Below are positions 34,769-43,851 of a stretch of DNA of 64,000 nucleotides, one piece after another. The DNA is from JAAZBW01 sp035647855. GTDB lineage: Bacteria; Actinomycetota; Actinomycetes; Actinomycetales; Actinomycetaceae. Made by a program: the position numbers and the translations under genes. Below the pieces are notes generated by a model that ran no database searches, was not told the DNA's origin, and worked only from the letters and a program-made list of their open reading frames with translations. The DNA is taken from NCBI GenBank assembly GCA_035647855.1, contig DASRMP010000055.1, positions 62,001 to 126,000 on the forward strand. Direction: 5' to 3'. Position 1 is the stretch's first letter. Every line of letters begins with the position of its first letter.

Positions 34769-36178
34769 TCAGGTCAGCGAGGCGCCGTTGGTCGCGATGA
34801 CTTCGCGGTACCAGTTGAAGGACTTCTTGCGGTAGCGAGCAAGGGTGCCGCTGCCGTCGTCGTTCCTGTCCACGTAGATGAACCCGTAGCGCTTGCTCAA
34901 CTGCGCGGTGCTCGCCGAAACCAGATCGATCGGGCCCCATGTCGTGTAGCCCAGCAGGTCGACGCCGTCGGCGATGGCCTCCCGGACCTGGACCAGGTGA
35001 TCGTTCAGGTAGGCGATGCGGTAGTCGTCGATCACCGTCAACTCACCGTCGACCTCGATCAGTTGGTCCTTTGCACCCAGACCGTTCTCCACTATGAAGA
35101 GAGGCTTCTGGTATCTGTCCCAGAACTGGTTGAGAACGATCCGCAGCCCCACGGGATCGATCTGCCAGCCGAAATCCGACGCCTGTAGGGTCGGGTTCGG
35201 CACACCGCTGACCATGTTGCCCTCGGTACCGGCCTTCAGGGACTCATCCGCCGTCTCGCAGGTGCTCATGTAGTACGAGAACGATATGAAGTCCACCGTG
35301 TTGGTGAGAGTGTCACGGTCCTCGTCGGTGACGTCGAGTTCGATCCCGTTCTCCGCGAAGTACCGCAATGCGTAACCCGGGTAGGAGCCGCGAGCATGCA
35401 CGTCGGTGAACATGAGGTTGATGTGGTCCGACTTCATTGCCGCCAGAGCATCCTGCGGGTCCGGCGTGAGGGGATAAATCGGCGCCGCGATCACCATGCA
35501 CCCCACCTTGTTCTCCGGGAACATCTCGTGACTGATACGGGTGGCCAGCGCGGAGGCGACCAGTTCGTGGTGCGCCGCCTGGTAGAGGTCGCTTCCGGAC
35601 AGTTCGGCCCTCGGCGTCCCGATGCCGCCGCTCATGAGCGGGGCGGGCACCACCGCGTTGATCTCGTTGAAAGTCAGCCAGTACTTCACGCGCGCGCCGT
35701 ACCTCTTGAACAGAACGCGGACGTAGCGTTCGAAGAACCCGATCAGCTCGCGATTCACCCAGCCGTTGTACGAGTCGGTGAGGTTCAGCGGCGTCTCGTA
35801 GTGGGATATCGTCACGAGCGGTTCAATGCCGTGCTTCTCCAGTTCGTCGAGGACGCGATCGTAGAACGCCAGGCCCTCCTCGTTCGGCTCCGCGTCGTTC
35901 CCGCTCGGGAAGATGCGGCTCCACGCGATCGAGAAGCGGAACACCTTGAAACCCATCTCCGCAAAGAGCGCGATGTCCTCCGCATACCGGTGATAGAAGT
36001 CGATGGCCTCGAGCTTCAGGTTATCCGGCGTGGGACCCACGGTCCGTGGGGAGAGCCCGCCGTTCGGCAGCACATCCTGGATCGAGAGGCCCTTGCCGCC
36101 CTCGTCGTACGCGCCCTCGATCTGGTTCGCCGCGGTTGCGCCGCCCCAGAGGAAACCCCGCGGGAATGCCGTCGCCAT
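34769..36178 (-). CDS. bglA: 6-phospho-beta-glucosidase, GH1
   Basis: A 469-residue TIM-barrel enzyme that splits PTS-delivered phospho-beta-glucosides. Acid/base Glu172 in LTFNEINAV and nucleophile Glu364 in FIVENGLG. The C-terminal loop LVSASTAQLSKRYGFIYVD has the Ser and Lys-x-Tyr residues that bind the 6-phosphate, separating it from plain beta-glucosidases. ATG at 36178 was chosen because AAGGAG ends 9 nt before it; the ATG 9 nt upstream would abut the ribosome-binding site. Lies 38 nt after the EIIBCA gene. Confidence 0.94.
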   Translation of the reverse strand: MATAFPRGFLWGGATAANQIEGAYDEGGKGLSIQDVLPNGGLSPRTVGPTPDNLKLEAIDFYHRYAEDIALFAEMGFKVFRFSIAWSRIFPSGNDAEPNEEGLAFYDRVLDELEKHGIEPLVTISHYETPLNLTDSYNGWVNRELIGFFERYVRVLFKRYGARVKYWLTFNEINAVVPAPLMSGGIGTPRAELSGSDLYQAAHHELVASALATRISHEMFPENKVGCMVIAAPIYPLTPDPQDALAAMKSDHINLMFTDVHARGSYPGYALRYFAENGIELDVTDEDRDTLTNTVDFISFSYYMSTCETADESLKAGTEGNMVSGVPNPTLQASDFGWQIDPVGLRIVLNQFWDRYQKPLFIVENGLGAKDQLIEVDGELTVIDDYRIAYLNDHLVQVREAIADGVDLLGYTTWGPIDLVSASTAQLSKRYGFIYVDRNDDGSGTLARYRKKSFNWYREVIATNGASLT

Positions 36179-36216
36179 GTGTGTCATCTCCTTGTCAGCT
36201 CGCCTGTTGTCGAGGT

Positions 36217-38094
36217 TCACAGCGTTGCCCTCAGCGCGACGGCGCCGTGGCCGAATGCGCCATTTGACGTCACGGGGACCACGGAGCCCAGCTTCGCGGT
36301 GTTGGTGACCACGAGGACGGTGGTCGTGTCGAAGCCGGCCGCCTCGATGGCCTTCATGTCGGCGACGGCGAGCAGGTCGCCCTGCTGCACCCGGTCGCCC
36401 TTGCTCACATGGGCGGTGAAGTGCTCGCCCTTGAGTTCGGTGGTGTTGATACCGATGTGGATGAGGACCTCGACGCCGTCGTCTGTCTTGATGCCGTAGG
36501 CGTGACCGGACTTCATGGCGACGATGACGGTGCCGGAGACGGGCGCGTAGACATTGTTGCCGTCCGGGATGATGCCCACTCCGCCGCCCATGGCGCCCGT
36601 GGCGAACACCTTGTCGTTGACCTTGTCGAGCGGGACACGAGTGCCGGCGACAGGGGCGATCACATCGACGACTGTCTCGCTGGCCGCTGAAGTGGCGGCG
36701 ACGGTGTCGGCGACGACGTCGGCGGCGCTCTCCTCATCTGCCTGCTCACGCGGGCCGAAGAACCAGGTCAGTACGAATGCGATCGTCATTGCGGAGGCGA
36801 GACCGATGAGCTGCATGGTGAACGACCCGACCTCGGTGTAGGCGGGCAGGGAGAGCAGCGACGGCACGACCATCGCGTTCACGGCGGACCCACCGAGTGC
36901 GGCAATCGTCCCACCGACCACGCCGCCGGCGATACCGAAGTAGAACGGCTTCTTGAGCGGAAGGTTGACACCGTAGATGGCGGGTTCGGTGATACCTGCC
37001 AGCAGACCCGAGAGCGCCGCGGGGGCCGCAACTTGGCGCCGCTTCGCGGACTTGGAACGGATCGCGACGGCGAGTGCGGCGGCGCCCTGCGCCACGACGG
37101 CTGACAGGATGGTGCCTCCGATGACCGAGTATCCGATCGTGGCAATGTCGTTGAACATGATGGGGATGATTCCCCAGTGGAGACCGAAGATCACGAAGAC
37201 CTGCCAGAAGCCACCGACGATGGCACCGGCGAGCCACGGGACTGCCGAATAGACCCAGGCGATCCCGGAGGAGAGCCCGGTCGCGAGCCACGTCATGGCC
37301 GGCCCGACCGTGATGAGCGTGAGCGGCACCATGATGAGCATCGCGAGCAGCGGCGTGGTGAAGTTGCGGATCACCGAGGGAAGGATCTTGTTCAGGCCCT
37401 TTTCGAGATAGCTCTGGACCCACACGGCGATGATGATCGGCAGCACGGACGAGACGTAGCTGACCATGACCACGGGGATGCCCAAGAAGCTCACCGGCTC
37501 ACCGGCGCCTGCCATCGCGACGATCGAAGGGTAGACGAGCGCCCCGGCAATCGCCATGGCGGTGTACTGGTTGGCGCCGAATTTCCTGGCCGATGTGACC
37601 GCGAGGAAGATCGGCAGGAAGTAGAAGAGGGAGTCGGACGCCGCATTCAGGATGGCGTATGACTGACCGGCGGGGTCGAGCCAACCGAGTTGCGCAAAGA
37701 GGAGCAGGAAGGCCTTGAACAGACCGGCGGCCGCCAGCGGCCACAGGATCGGGGAGAAGATCGAGGAGATCAGATCGATGAACCGGTTGAGCAGGCTGCC
37801 CTTGGGCGCATCGCCGGCGGATGCCGCGCTGGAATCGTCGAGCTTCATGCGCGTGCTGAGGCCTTCGTACACGAGTGGGGCGTTGTTTCCGATGACCACC
37901 TGGTACTGACCGCCGGCCTGCACCACCGTGACCACGCCCGGCAGTTTCTCGATGACCGCCTTCCTCGCCTTCGACTCGTCGCGCAACTTGAACCGAATCC
38001 GAGTGGCGCAGTGAGTCGCCTGAACGATGTTGTCCTCTCCCCCGACATTCTCAAGAATGTCACCGGCGAGGCTCCGGTAATCCACGACAGCCAT
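36217..38094 (-). CDS. bglF: beta-glucoside PTS EIIBCA
   Basis: A 625-residue sugar transporter/kinase. EIIB domain (1-85) with phosphorylated Cys29 in ATHCATRIRF; EIIC (about 100-455) with some ten transmembrane helices and the GITEPAIYGVNLPLKKPF sugar-site motif; EIIA (about 480-625) with His546 in VLIHIGINTTEL. The glucose-family B-C-A order is typical of BglF/BglP. The ATG follows AAGGAGG. First gene of the operon, behind the RAT/terminator switch. Confidence 0.95.
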   Translation of the reverse strand: MAVVDYRSLAGDILENVGGEDNIVQATHCATRIRFKLRDESKARKAVIEKLPGVVTVVQAGGQYQVVIGNNAPLVYEGLSTRMKLDDSSAASAGDAPKGSLLNRFIDLISSIFSPILWPLAAAGLFKAFLLLFAQLGWLDPAGQSYAILNAASDSLFYFLPIFLAVTSARKFGANQYTAMAIAGALVYPSIVAMAGAGEPVSFLGIPVVMVSYVSSVLPIIIAVWVQSYLEKGLNKILPSVIRNFTTPLLAMLIMVPLTLITVGPAMTWLATGLSSGIAWVYSAVPWLAGAIVGGFWQVFVIFGLHWGIIPIMFNDIATIGYSVIGGTILSAVVAQGAAALAVAIRSKSAKRRQVAAPAALSGLLAGITEPAIYGVNLPLKKPFYFGIAGGVVGGTIAALGGSAVNAMVVPSLLSLPAYTEVGSFTMQLIGLASAMTIAFVLTWFFGPREQADEESAADVVADTVAATSAASETVVDVIAPVAGTRVPLDKVNDKVFATGAMGGGVGIIPDGNNVYAPVSGTVIVAMKSGHAYGIKTDDGVEVLIHIGINTTELKGEHFTAHVSKGDRVQQGDLLAVADMKAIEAAGFDTTTVLVVTNTAKLGSVVPVTSNGAFGHGAVALRATL

Positions 38095-38128
38095 TCTTAG
38101 CCCTCCTTGGCCAGCAGTTTCAGGGCAT

Positions 38129-38169
38129 AAAAAAAGACCCGAGCCGCACTGTTCGTGCGTCTCAGGTCT
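38129..38169 (-). terminator. conditional intrinsic terminator in the bgl leader
   Basis: On the minus strand AGACCTGAG-CGCAC pairs with GTGCG-CTCGGGTCT over a small loop and is followed by seven T. A true U-tract terminator 35 nt ahead of bglF, whose 5' arm overlaps the end of the RAT element. Confidence 0.9.
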
Positions 38170-38195
38170 TGCCCCGAAGTATCGGGTAACAACCC
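38165..38195 (-). promoter_or_regulatory. ribonucleic antiterminator (RAT) for LicT/BglG
   Basis: The minus strand reads GGGTTGTTACCCGATACTTC then GGGGCAAGACC. This fits the known RAT pattern GGNTTGTTAC...GGCAAAACC. Its last bases GGTCT (plus strand 38165-38169) belong also to the terminator arm, so protein binding to RAT and terminator folding are mutually exclusive. Target of the antiterminator encoded three genes downstream. Confidence 0.88.
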
Positions 38196-38224
38196 TGTTG
38201 GGCCTCCATGGCCCAGTGCAAGGA

Positions 38225-38254
38225 CTGTAGCAGCCTCGGCATCGCACCTACAAG
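38225..38254 (-). promoter_or_regulatory. bgl operon promoter
   Basis: On the minus strand TTGTAG (38254-38249), 18-bp spacer, TACAGT (38230-38225). Start of transcription near 38218, giving a leader containing RAT and terminator. Confidence 0.6.
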
Positions 38255-38266
38255 AGCAGCGAACAT

Positions 38267-38282
38267 GTGACATGCATCACAC
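38267..38282. promoter_or_regulatory. CRP/GlxR-type operator upstream of the bgl promoter
   Basis: TGTGACATGCATCACA, a perfect TGTGA-N6-TCACA palindrome centred about 56 bp before the expected start. A cAMP-receptor-type activator site (CRP in general, GlxR in corynebacteria) is the natural reading, linking the operon to carbon catabolite control. Confidence 0.7.
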
Positions 38283-38355
38283 CTCCGGCAACGTTGCCGC
38301 AGATGCCGAAAAGGCCGACGGTGCCGGGTCGCTCGAAGCCACCCGCAAGATCCGG

Positions 38356-38610
38356 CTACTTGCCCGGAGGCGCCGTGTTCTCCCACTTGGGGAAGTTGAT
38401 GCCGACCCGGCCCGGGTGCCGCGCGTTACGGAAGCTGACGCAGGCAAAGTTGGTGCAGGTGGGATCCACCGGCTTGTACTTGGGATACTCGGCCATCTTG
38501 TTGGGCGCCTTGAACACGCACGTGGTGGGCGAACCGCACTCGGGGCACGGAGGGAGCGCGCGGCGATACGCTTCCATCTTCCGGTACAGCTCGATGGAGT
38601 TGATCGACAT
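38356..38610 (-). CDS. small protein with a CxxC zinc-binding motif
   Basis: An 84-residue protein: MSINSIELYRKMEAYRRALP, then CPECGSPTTC and later PTCTNFACVSFRN, giving two Cys pairs able to bind zinc. The ATG is preceded at 7 nt by TAGGCT (38623-38618), so it is probably leaderless. Function unknown; nucleic-acid or protein binding is possible. Close to, but separate from, the phosphatase gene. Confidence 0.72.
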   Translation of the reverse strand: MSINSIELYRKMEAYRRALPPCPECGSPTTCVFKAPNKMAEYPKYKPVDPTCTNFACVSFRNARHPGRVGINFPKWENTAPPGK

Positions 38611-38627
38611 GCCGACCAGCCTACCTT

Positions 38628-39281
38628 TCAGTGCCGTTGACCCGCCCGGTCCCTCGCCTCCGCGGCCAACTCATCGATCGACACCCGGATGCCGTGCCAC
38701 TGCTCGATCGCCCATCTGCCGTCCCCGTCCCTGAGTTCGACCCAGTCAGTGTTCCTCAGGACGTGCTCGATCCCCCAGTCGTCCGGGATGTTGGTGGCGC
38801 GCAGCGAAGTCCAGGTCCGGATGATCGCCCCGTGTGTCACGAAGACCGCGAGCCCGTCCCCCACTTCGCTCCGGGCGGCCTCGACGGCGTCGTCGAACCT
38901 TCCGAGCACCTCGTGACCGTCCTCCGCTCCGGGAATGCGCACGTCGTGATCCCCGGCCATCCAGCCGAGGAGTGTCGTGTGGTATTCGGAGATCGACTCG
39001 ATGTCGTTCCGCATCTCGAGGTGCCCGGCGAGGATCTCACGGATTCGCGAGTCCACCATCGGCCGCATCCCGAGCGCCCCCGCCAGCGGCGCCGCCGTCT
39101 GCTGCGTCCGCAGGAGGTTGGATGTCACGAGCAGGGAGATGTCGAGCCCGCTCATCTTGCCGACGAGGTCCTGGGCCTGCGTGTGCCCCAGCGTTGTCAG
39201 GCCCGCTCCGGGTTCCCCGGTGTCGAGGGCGTGGATCACATTGGACGTCGTCTGTCCGTGCCGCACAAGGATCAGGCGCAC
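38628..39281 (-). CDS. histidine phosphatase family protein
   Basis: A 217-residue phosphoglycerate-mutase-like enzyme. The phosphohistidine motif is LILVRHGQTTSN, the second catalytic His is in FVTHGAIIRTW, and there is an Arg in LLRTQQTAAPL. Substrate unknown. GTG at 39281 (VRLILVRHGQ) puts the RHG motif at the expected distance and follows AAGGAA; the longer frame upstream is not family-like. Confidence 0.88.
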   Translation of the reverse strand: MRLILVRHGQTTSNVIHALDTGEPGAGLTTLGHTQAQDLVGKMSGLDISLLVTSNLLRTQQTAAPLAGALGMRPMVDSRIREILAGHLEMRNDIESISEYHTTLLGWMAGDHDVRIPGAEDGHEVLGRFDDAVEAARSEVGDGLAVFVTHGAIIRTWTSLRATNIPDDWGIEHVLRNTDWVELRDGDGRWAIEQWHGIRVSIDELAAEARDRAGQRH

Positions 39282-39392
39282 AGCATTCCTTCTTGTTGAA
39301 TTGACGGATGGGCGTGGTGTTCCCGCAGAGTTCGCGCCGGGGACTTCCACCAGTGTCTCCCGGATCGAGGTGAAGTTCCACCAAGTGCGGAC

Positions 39393-42389
39393 CTACTCGT
39401 AGAAAACCCGCTCGACCACGCGCCGCGCCCTCCGCGCCGCCCGCAGCCAGTCCTCCTCGAACTCGAGCGACGTCCCAGGGGCGTATCCAAGAATCCGAGA
39501 GACGACGCTCAGCTCACGCCCCGGCTTCGGCACCAGGTCTGACCGTGCCGCCCTGTTCGTCACGAGCATGATGGCGTCGCGAATCCTCGAAGCCAGCCGC
39601 CACGCGCGAAGGAGGTCCTCGGCGTCCTCTGCCGAGACCAGTCCTACCGCTCGGGCACCGGAGATCGCCTCCACGGTCGAGGTGGTGCGCAGCTGCGGGA
39701 ACTCGCCGGCGTGCCTGAGCTGCAGGAACTGGGCGGCGAACTCCACGTCCGTCAGCGCTCCCCTGCCCAGCTTCAGGTGCCGGTGAGGCGCGACGCCCCG
39801 GGGCATCCGCTCGGACTCGACGCGTGCCTTGATCCGCCGGAGTCTCGTGAGCGCGGCGGCATCGAGTCCGTCCGGGCGATACCGCACGGCATCGATCATC
39901 TCGGCGAACCTTCCCATAAGCTCGGCGTCCCCCGCCACGGGCCTCGCGCGCAGCAGCGCCTGCCACTCCCAGGGCTCGCTCCAGCGCGCGTAGTACTCCC
40001 CGTACGATCCCAGCGAGCGCACCACCGGCCCGTTCCGGCCCTCCGGCCGCAAGTCCACATCGACCGGTAGCGGTGGCTCCGGGTTCGCCTCCGTGAGGAT
40101 CTCCCGCAACGTCCCGGCGATCTCCGTCGCGTATTCGAGGGCCTCCTGCCGGTCCCGCTCGCCCGAGCCGACCGCCTCGTAGACGAACATCAGATCCGCG
40201 TCAGAGGAGTAGTTCATCTCCCGCCCGCCCATGCGGCCCATCGCGATTGCCGCAAATCGCGCACCGGGGTCCACACCGAGGCCGCGACGGGCACGCACCT
40301 CCTGCTCCGCGATCGCAAGCGCCCCCGCCACCGCGATGTCCGCGGCGTCCGTCATCGCGACGCACCGTTCGGGCTCCACATGGCGCAGCACGTCCGAGAG
40401 CGAGGCCCTCGTCAGTTCCCGACGGCGCAGGTAACGTACCGCCGTCACTCGTTCCTCGTGACTCTCGTGCCGGGAGAGCACCGCGGCCAGCTCCGCGCGG
40501 AGCGCATCCGGATCCTGTGCCTTCAATTGCTCGTCCTGGGCGAGCCACTGCACCGACTCGGGAAGCCGCCGGAGCGCCTCGGCACAGTACGACGACGACG
40601 CCAGGATCAGCGCGAGTCTCTCCGCCGCCGCGCCCGAGTCCCTCAGGAGCTTGAGGTACCAGTGAGTTCGTCCCATCGTCTCGGAGAGCTTCCGGAACTC
40701 GAGCAGTCCCGCATCCGGGTCAGGGCCCGCGGCGAACCAGCCGAGCATCACCGGCAGCAGCTGCCGCTGGATCGCGGCTCTCCGGGTGATGCCCTCGGTC
40801 AGCGCGGAGATGTGCCGCATCGCCCCGGCCGGATCCCGGTAGCCGATCGCCTTGAGCCGCGCGGTCGCGGCCTCCGGCTCCAGTGACGTCTCGCCCGCGG
40901 AGAGCCGCGCCGTCAACGGGAGGATCGGACGGTAGAATATCGCCTCATGCAACGCGCGGACTCGCCGCCGCGTAGCCGTCCACTCCTTCTCCACGTCCGC
41001 GACTCCGAGCAGCCGCGACAGCCGGCGCAGCTCCTCGGTCCTGCGAGGCACCACGTGGGAGCGGCGCATGCGATCGAACTGGATCCGGTGCTCCAGCGCG
41101 CGAAGGAACTCGTAGCATTCCGTCAACTCGGAGGCGTGGTCACGCCCCACGTAGCCGGCGGCGGCGAGCGCGTCGAGCGCGGTCAAAGTGGTACGGCTTC
41201 GCAGGCTCTCGTCCGTCCGGCCGTGCACGAGCTGCAGCAGTTGCACCGTGAACTCCACGTCCCTCAGCCCGCCACGGCCGAGCTTGAGTTGCCGGTCAAC
41301 GCCGTTGGCCCGCACATGGTCCTCGACGCGCCGGCGCATCGCCTGCGCGTCCTCCACGAAGTTCTCCCGCTCCACCGCGCGCCACACGAGCGGCTGCGTG
41401 CCGGCCACGTACCGGTCGCCGAGCGGCGAGTCCCCCGCCACGGGGCGCGACTTCAGCAGCGCCTGAAACTCCCAGCCCTTCGCCCACCGCTTGTAGTAGG
41501 TCAGGTGGGAGCCGAGCGTCCGGACCAGGGGGCCGTCCTTCCCCTCGGGTCGGAGGTTCGCATCGAGCGGCCAGAGCGGCGGTTCGCTGCCCACCGCTCC
41601 CGAGACGATGTGCAGGATCGTAGTCGCGACCGGGATTGTCGCGGCGACGACGGCCGCCTCGTCCGGTCCCTCGCACACGTAGACGACGTCGACGTCGGAG
41701 ATGTAGTTGAGCTCCTCGCCGCCTGTCTTGCCCATGGCCACCACGGCAAACGGGATTCCGTGCGCGGCCGGGTTGAGTGCCTGCGCCAGGCGGAGGGCGC
41801 CGTCCAGGCTCGCACCCACGAGCCGGCTGATCGCCGCGGCCACCCGCGGCATGGCCTCCCGCGCCGCCACCGTGGACGGCTCCGAAAGTTCCAGGTCCGC
41901 CGAGAGGATGCCGAGGAGCTCCCGGCGATAGTTGCGGCGCAGGGCCTCGGTGCCGCCTTCGAGGTCGCCGCCGTCGTGGAGGAAGGGTTCCATGAGCGCC
42001 GCGACCCGTTCGTATACCAGCCAGTACGGCTCGTCGATCGCGGGCTCCCGGAGCGCCCCGATGAGATCCGGCCGCGATACCAGCTGATCCCCCGCCCACC
42101 GCGATGCTCCCGTCACTCGCGTGAGCCGCCGCCACCGCTCCGGGTCCTCGTGGCGGAGCGCCCCGAGATCGACGCCCTCCTCCCCCAGGCGAAGGAGAGC
42201 GAGCAGGGCCACGTCCGGCTCCGCCGTCGTCGAGAGGGACGCGACGAGCTCTCCCGGATCGAGCGACGCGAACACGGGCGACCCCAGGAAGCGTACGGCC
42301 CGGCGCGTATCGAGGAAGCCGCGGCGCGCGAGTTCGCCGGCCGCCGGGATTGCCTGCTCGTCCATCATCGCCAACCGCCCACCGGTCAC
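39393..42389 (-). CDS. glnE: glutamine synthetase adenylyltransferase / deadenylylase
   Basis: A bifunctional regulator of about 998 residues that adds or removes AMP on the glnA tyrosine. It has two nucleotidyltransferase domains: the N-terminal deadenylylating one (GKTGGEELNYISDVDVVYVC) and the C-terminal adenylylating one (GRMGGREMNYSSDADLMFVY), each with its GlnD_UR-type helical region (RRGRGGLRDVEFTVQLLQL-like LGRGGLRDVEFTVQLLQLVH; LGRGALTDVEFAAQFLQLRH). GTG at 42389 overlaps the glnA2 stop as GTGA; ATG at 42368 is an alternative. Conserved operon with glnA2. Confidence 0.95.
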   Translation of the reverse strand: MTGGRLAMMDEQAIPAAGELARRGFLDTRRAVRFLGSPVFASLDPGELVASLSTTAEPDVALLALLRLGEEGVDLGALRHEDPERWRRLTRVTGASRWAGDQLVSRPDLIGALREPAIDEPYWLVYERVAALMEPFLHDGGDLEGGTEALRRNYRRELLGILSADLELSEPSTVAAREAMPRVAAAISRLVGASLDGALRLAQALNPAAHGIPFAVVAMGKTGGEELNYISDVDVVYVCEGPDEAAVVAATIPVATTILHIVSGAVGSEPPLWPLDANLRPEGKDGPLVRTLGSHLTYYKRWAKGWEFQALLKSRPVAGDSPLGDRYVAGTQPLVWRAVERENFVEDAQAMRRRVEDHVRANGVDRQLKLGRGGLRDVEFTVQLLQLVHGRTDESLRSRTTLTALDALAAAGYVGRDHASELTECYEFLRALEHRIQFDRMRRSHVVPRRTEELRRLSRLLGVADVEKEWTATRRRVRALHEAIFYRPILPLTARLSAGETSLEPEAATARLKAIGYRDPAGAMRHISALTEGITRRAAIQRQLLPVMLGWFAAGPDPDAGLLEFRKLSETMGRTHWYLKLLRDSGAAAERLALILASSSYCAEALRRLPESVQWLAQDEQLKAQDPDALRAELAAVLSRHESHEERVTAVRYLRRRELTRASLSDVLRHVEPERCVAMTDAADIAVAGALAIAEQEVRARRGLGVDPGARFAAIAMGRMGGREMNYSSDADLMFVYEAVGSGERDRQEALEYATEIAGTLREILTEANPEPPLPVDVDLRPEGRNGPVVRSLGSYGEYYARWSEPWEWQALLRARPVAGDAELMGRFAEMIDAVRYRPDGLDAAALTRLRRIKARVESERMPRGVAPHRHLKLGRGALTDVEFAAQFLQLRHAGEFPQLRTTSTVEAISGARAVGLVSAEDAEDLLRAWRLASRIRDAIMLVTNRAARSDLVPKPGRELSVVSRILGYAPGTSLEFEEDWLRAARRARRVVERVFYE

Positions 42390-43723
42390 CGGGCCGGCAG
42401 GAACCGCCTCAGTTCGTAGGGAGTGACCTGCAGGCGGTACTCCTGCCATTCCTGCTGCTTGTTGCGGATCACGAAGTCGAAGACCTCCTCGCCGAGCGTC
42501 TCCGCCACGAGTTCCGAGCCCCTCATGTACTCGATTGCCTGCTGGAGCGACGACGGCAGCGGGCGGTAGCCGGCGGCGCGGCGCTCGGCGTCGGTGAGGA
42601 CCCATACGTTGTCGTCCGCGCCGGGTGGGAGCTCCAGTTCCTCCTCGATGCCCTGCAGGCCCGCTGCGAGGATGACCGCGAACGCCAGGTACGGATTCGC
42701 CGCGGGATCCGGGGAGCGGTACTCGACTCGGGCGCTCTGCGACTTGTCCGGCTTGTAGAGCGGCACGCGCACGAGCGCCGAACGGTTGTTGTGGCCCCAG
42801 CACACGTGGCTGGGCGCCTCGCCGCCGCCCCACAGCCGCTTGTAGGAATTCACGTGCTGATTCGTGATCGCCGTGAACTCCGGAGCGTACTGCAGCAGAC
42901 CCGCGATGAACCGCCTGGCGGTGGTGGACAGCTGGAACTCCGCGCCCGGGTCGAAGAAGGCGTTCCGCTCACCCTCGAACAGGCTCAGGTGGGTGTGCAT
43001 CCCGTTGCCCGGCTGGTCGATGAGAGGCTTGGGCATGAAGGTCACGTGATGGCCCGCACTGGCCGCCACTTCCTCCGCGACGGTCCGGAAGCTCATGACG
43101 TTGTCCGCCGTGGTGAGGGCGTCCGCGTACCGGAGGTCGATCTCGCTCTGGCCCGGTCCGCCCTCGCTGTGGGAGTACTCCACCGTGATACCCATCTGCT
43201 CGAGGATGGAGATGCACTCGCGGCGGAAGTCAGCAGAGATACCGCTCGGCTGGTGCTCGAAGTAGCCGGCGTTGTCCACGGGTACGAGCTCGCCGCGGCG
43301 TGCCGCCTCGCCGTCGAAGAGATAGAACTCGATCTCGGGGTGCGTGTAGAACGTGAACCCCATGGACGCCGCCTTGGCGAGTGCGCGCTTCAGGACGGCA
43401 CGCGGCTCCGTGCGCGCGAGTTCGAGGTCCGGAGTCAGGATGTCGCAGAGCATCCGGGCCGTTCCGTGGTTGTCACCGCGCCACGGCAGAATCTGGAAGG
43501 TCGACGGATCCGGGCGGGCGATCATGTCCGCCTCGAAGACCCGGGCGAGTCCCTCGATGGCGGAGCCGTCGAAGCCGATTCCCTCGGTGAACGCTCCCTC
43601 CAACTCGGCAGGCGCGATCGAGACCGACTTCAGTGTCCCGATCACGTCCGTGAACCAGAGCTGGACGAAGCGGATGTCCTGCTCCTCGACGACTCGCAAC
43701 ACGTGCTCCTGCTGGCGATCCAT
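42386..43723 (-). CDS. glnA2: glutamine synthetase type I, second copy
   Basis: A 445-residue GS of the GlnA2 branch. Conserved blocks: IGFDGSAIEGLARV, THPEIEFYLFD, GNGMHTHLSLF, NNRSALVRVP, ARVEYRSPDPAANPYLAFA. At the adenylylation site the sequence is DDNVWVLTDAERRA instead of LYDLPPEE, so it lacks the modified Tyr and should escape GlnE although it shares its operon. GAGGAG precedes the ATG. In streptomycetes and mycobacteria GlnA2-type proteins can use other amines; that has to be left open here. Confidence 0.93.
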   Translation of the reverse strand: MDRQQEHVLRVVEEQDIRFVQLWFTDVIGTLKSVSIAPAELEGAFTEGIGFDGSAIEGLARVFEADMIARPDPSTFQILPWRGDNHGTARMLCDILTPDLELARTEPRAVLKRALAKAASMGFTFYTHPEIEFYLFDGEAARRGELVPVDNAGYFEHQPSGISADFRRECISILEQMGITVEYSHSEGGPGQSEIDLRYADALTTADNVMSFRTVAEEVAASAGHHVTFMPKPLIDQPGNGMHTHLSLFEGERNAFFDPGAEFQLSTTARRFIAGLLQYAPEFTAITNQHVNSYKRLWGGGEAPSHVCWGHNNRSALVRVPLYKPDKSQSARVEYRSPDPAANPYLAFAVILAAGLQGIEEELELPPGADDNVWVLTDAERRAAGYRPLPSSLQQAIEYMRGSELVAETLGEEVFDFVIRNKQQEWQEYRLQVTPYELRRFLPAR

Positions 43724-43851
43724 GGTGGCTCCTCACGCGTCCGAGCGGGCTTCTGCCCTCCATCTTCCCTCACGCCGGTCCGGCCCGGGGCCCCCGCGCC
43801 GCACAATTGATAGCGTGGTCTGGCCCGACGCCGTTACCCCAGGGAGAGATC

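Noticed and set aside
40947..42419. A 490-residue plus-strand frame over glnE
   Set aside because: Antisense to well-conserved glnE domains; Arg/His-rich composition with no family-like motifs.
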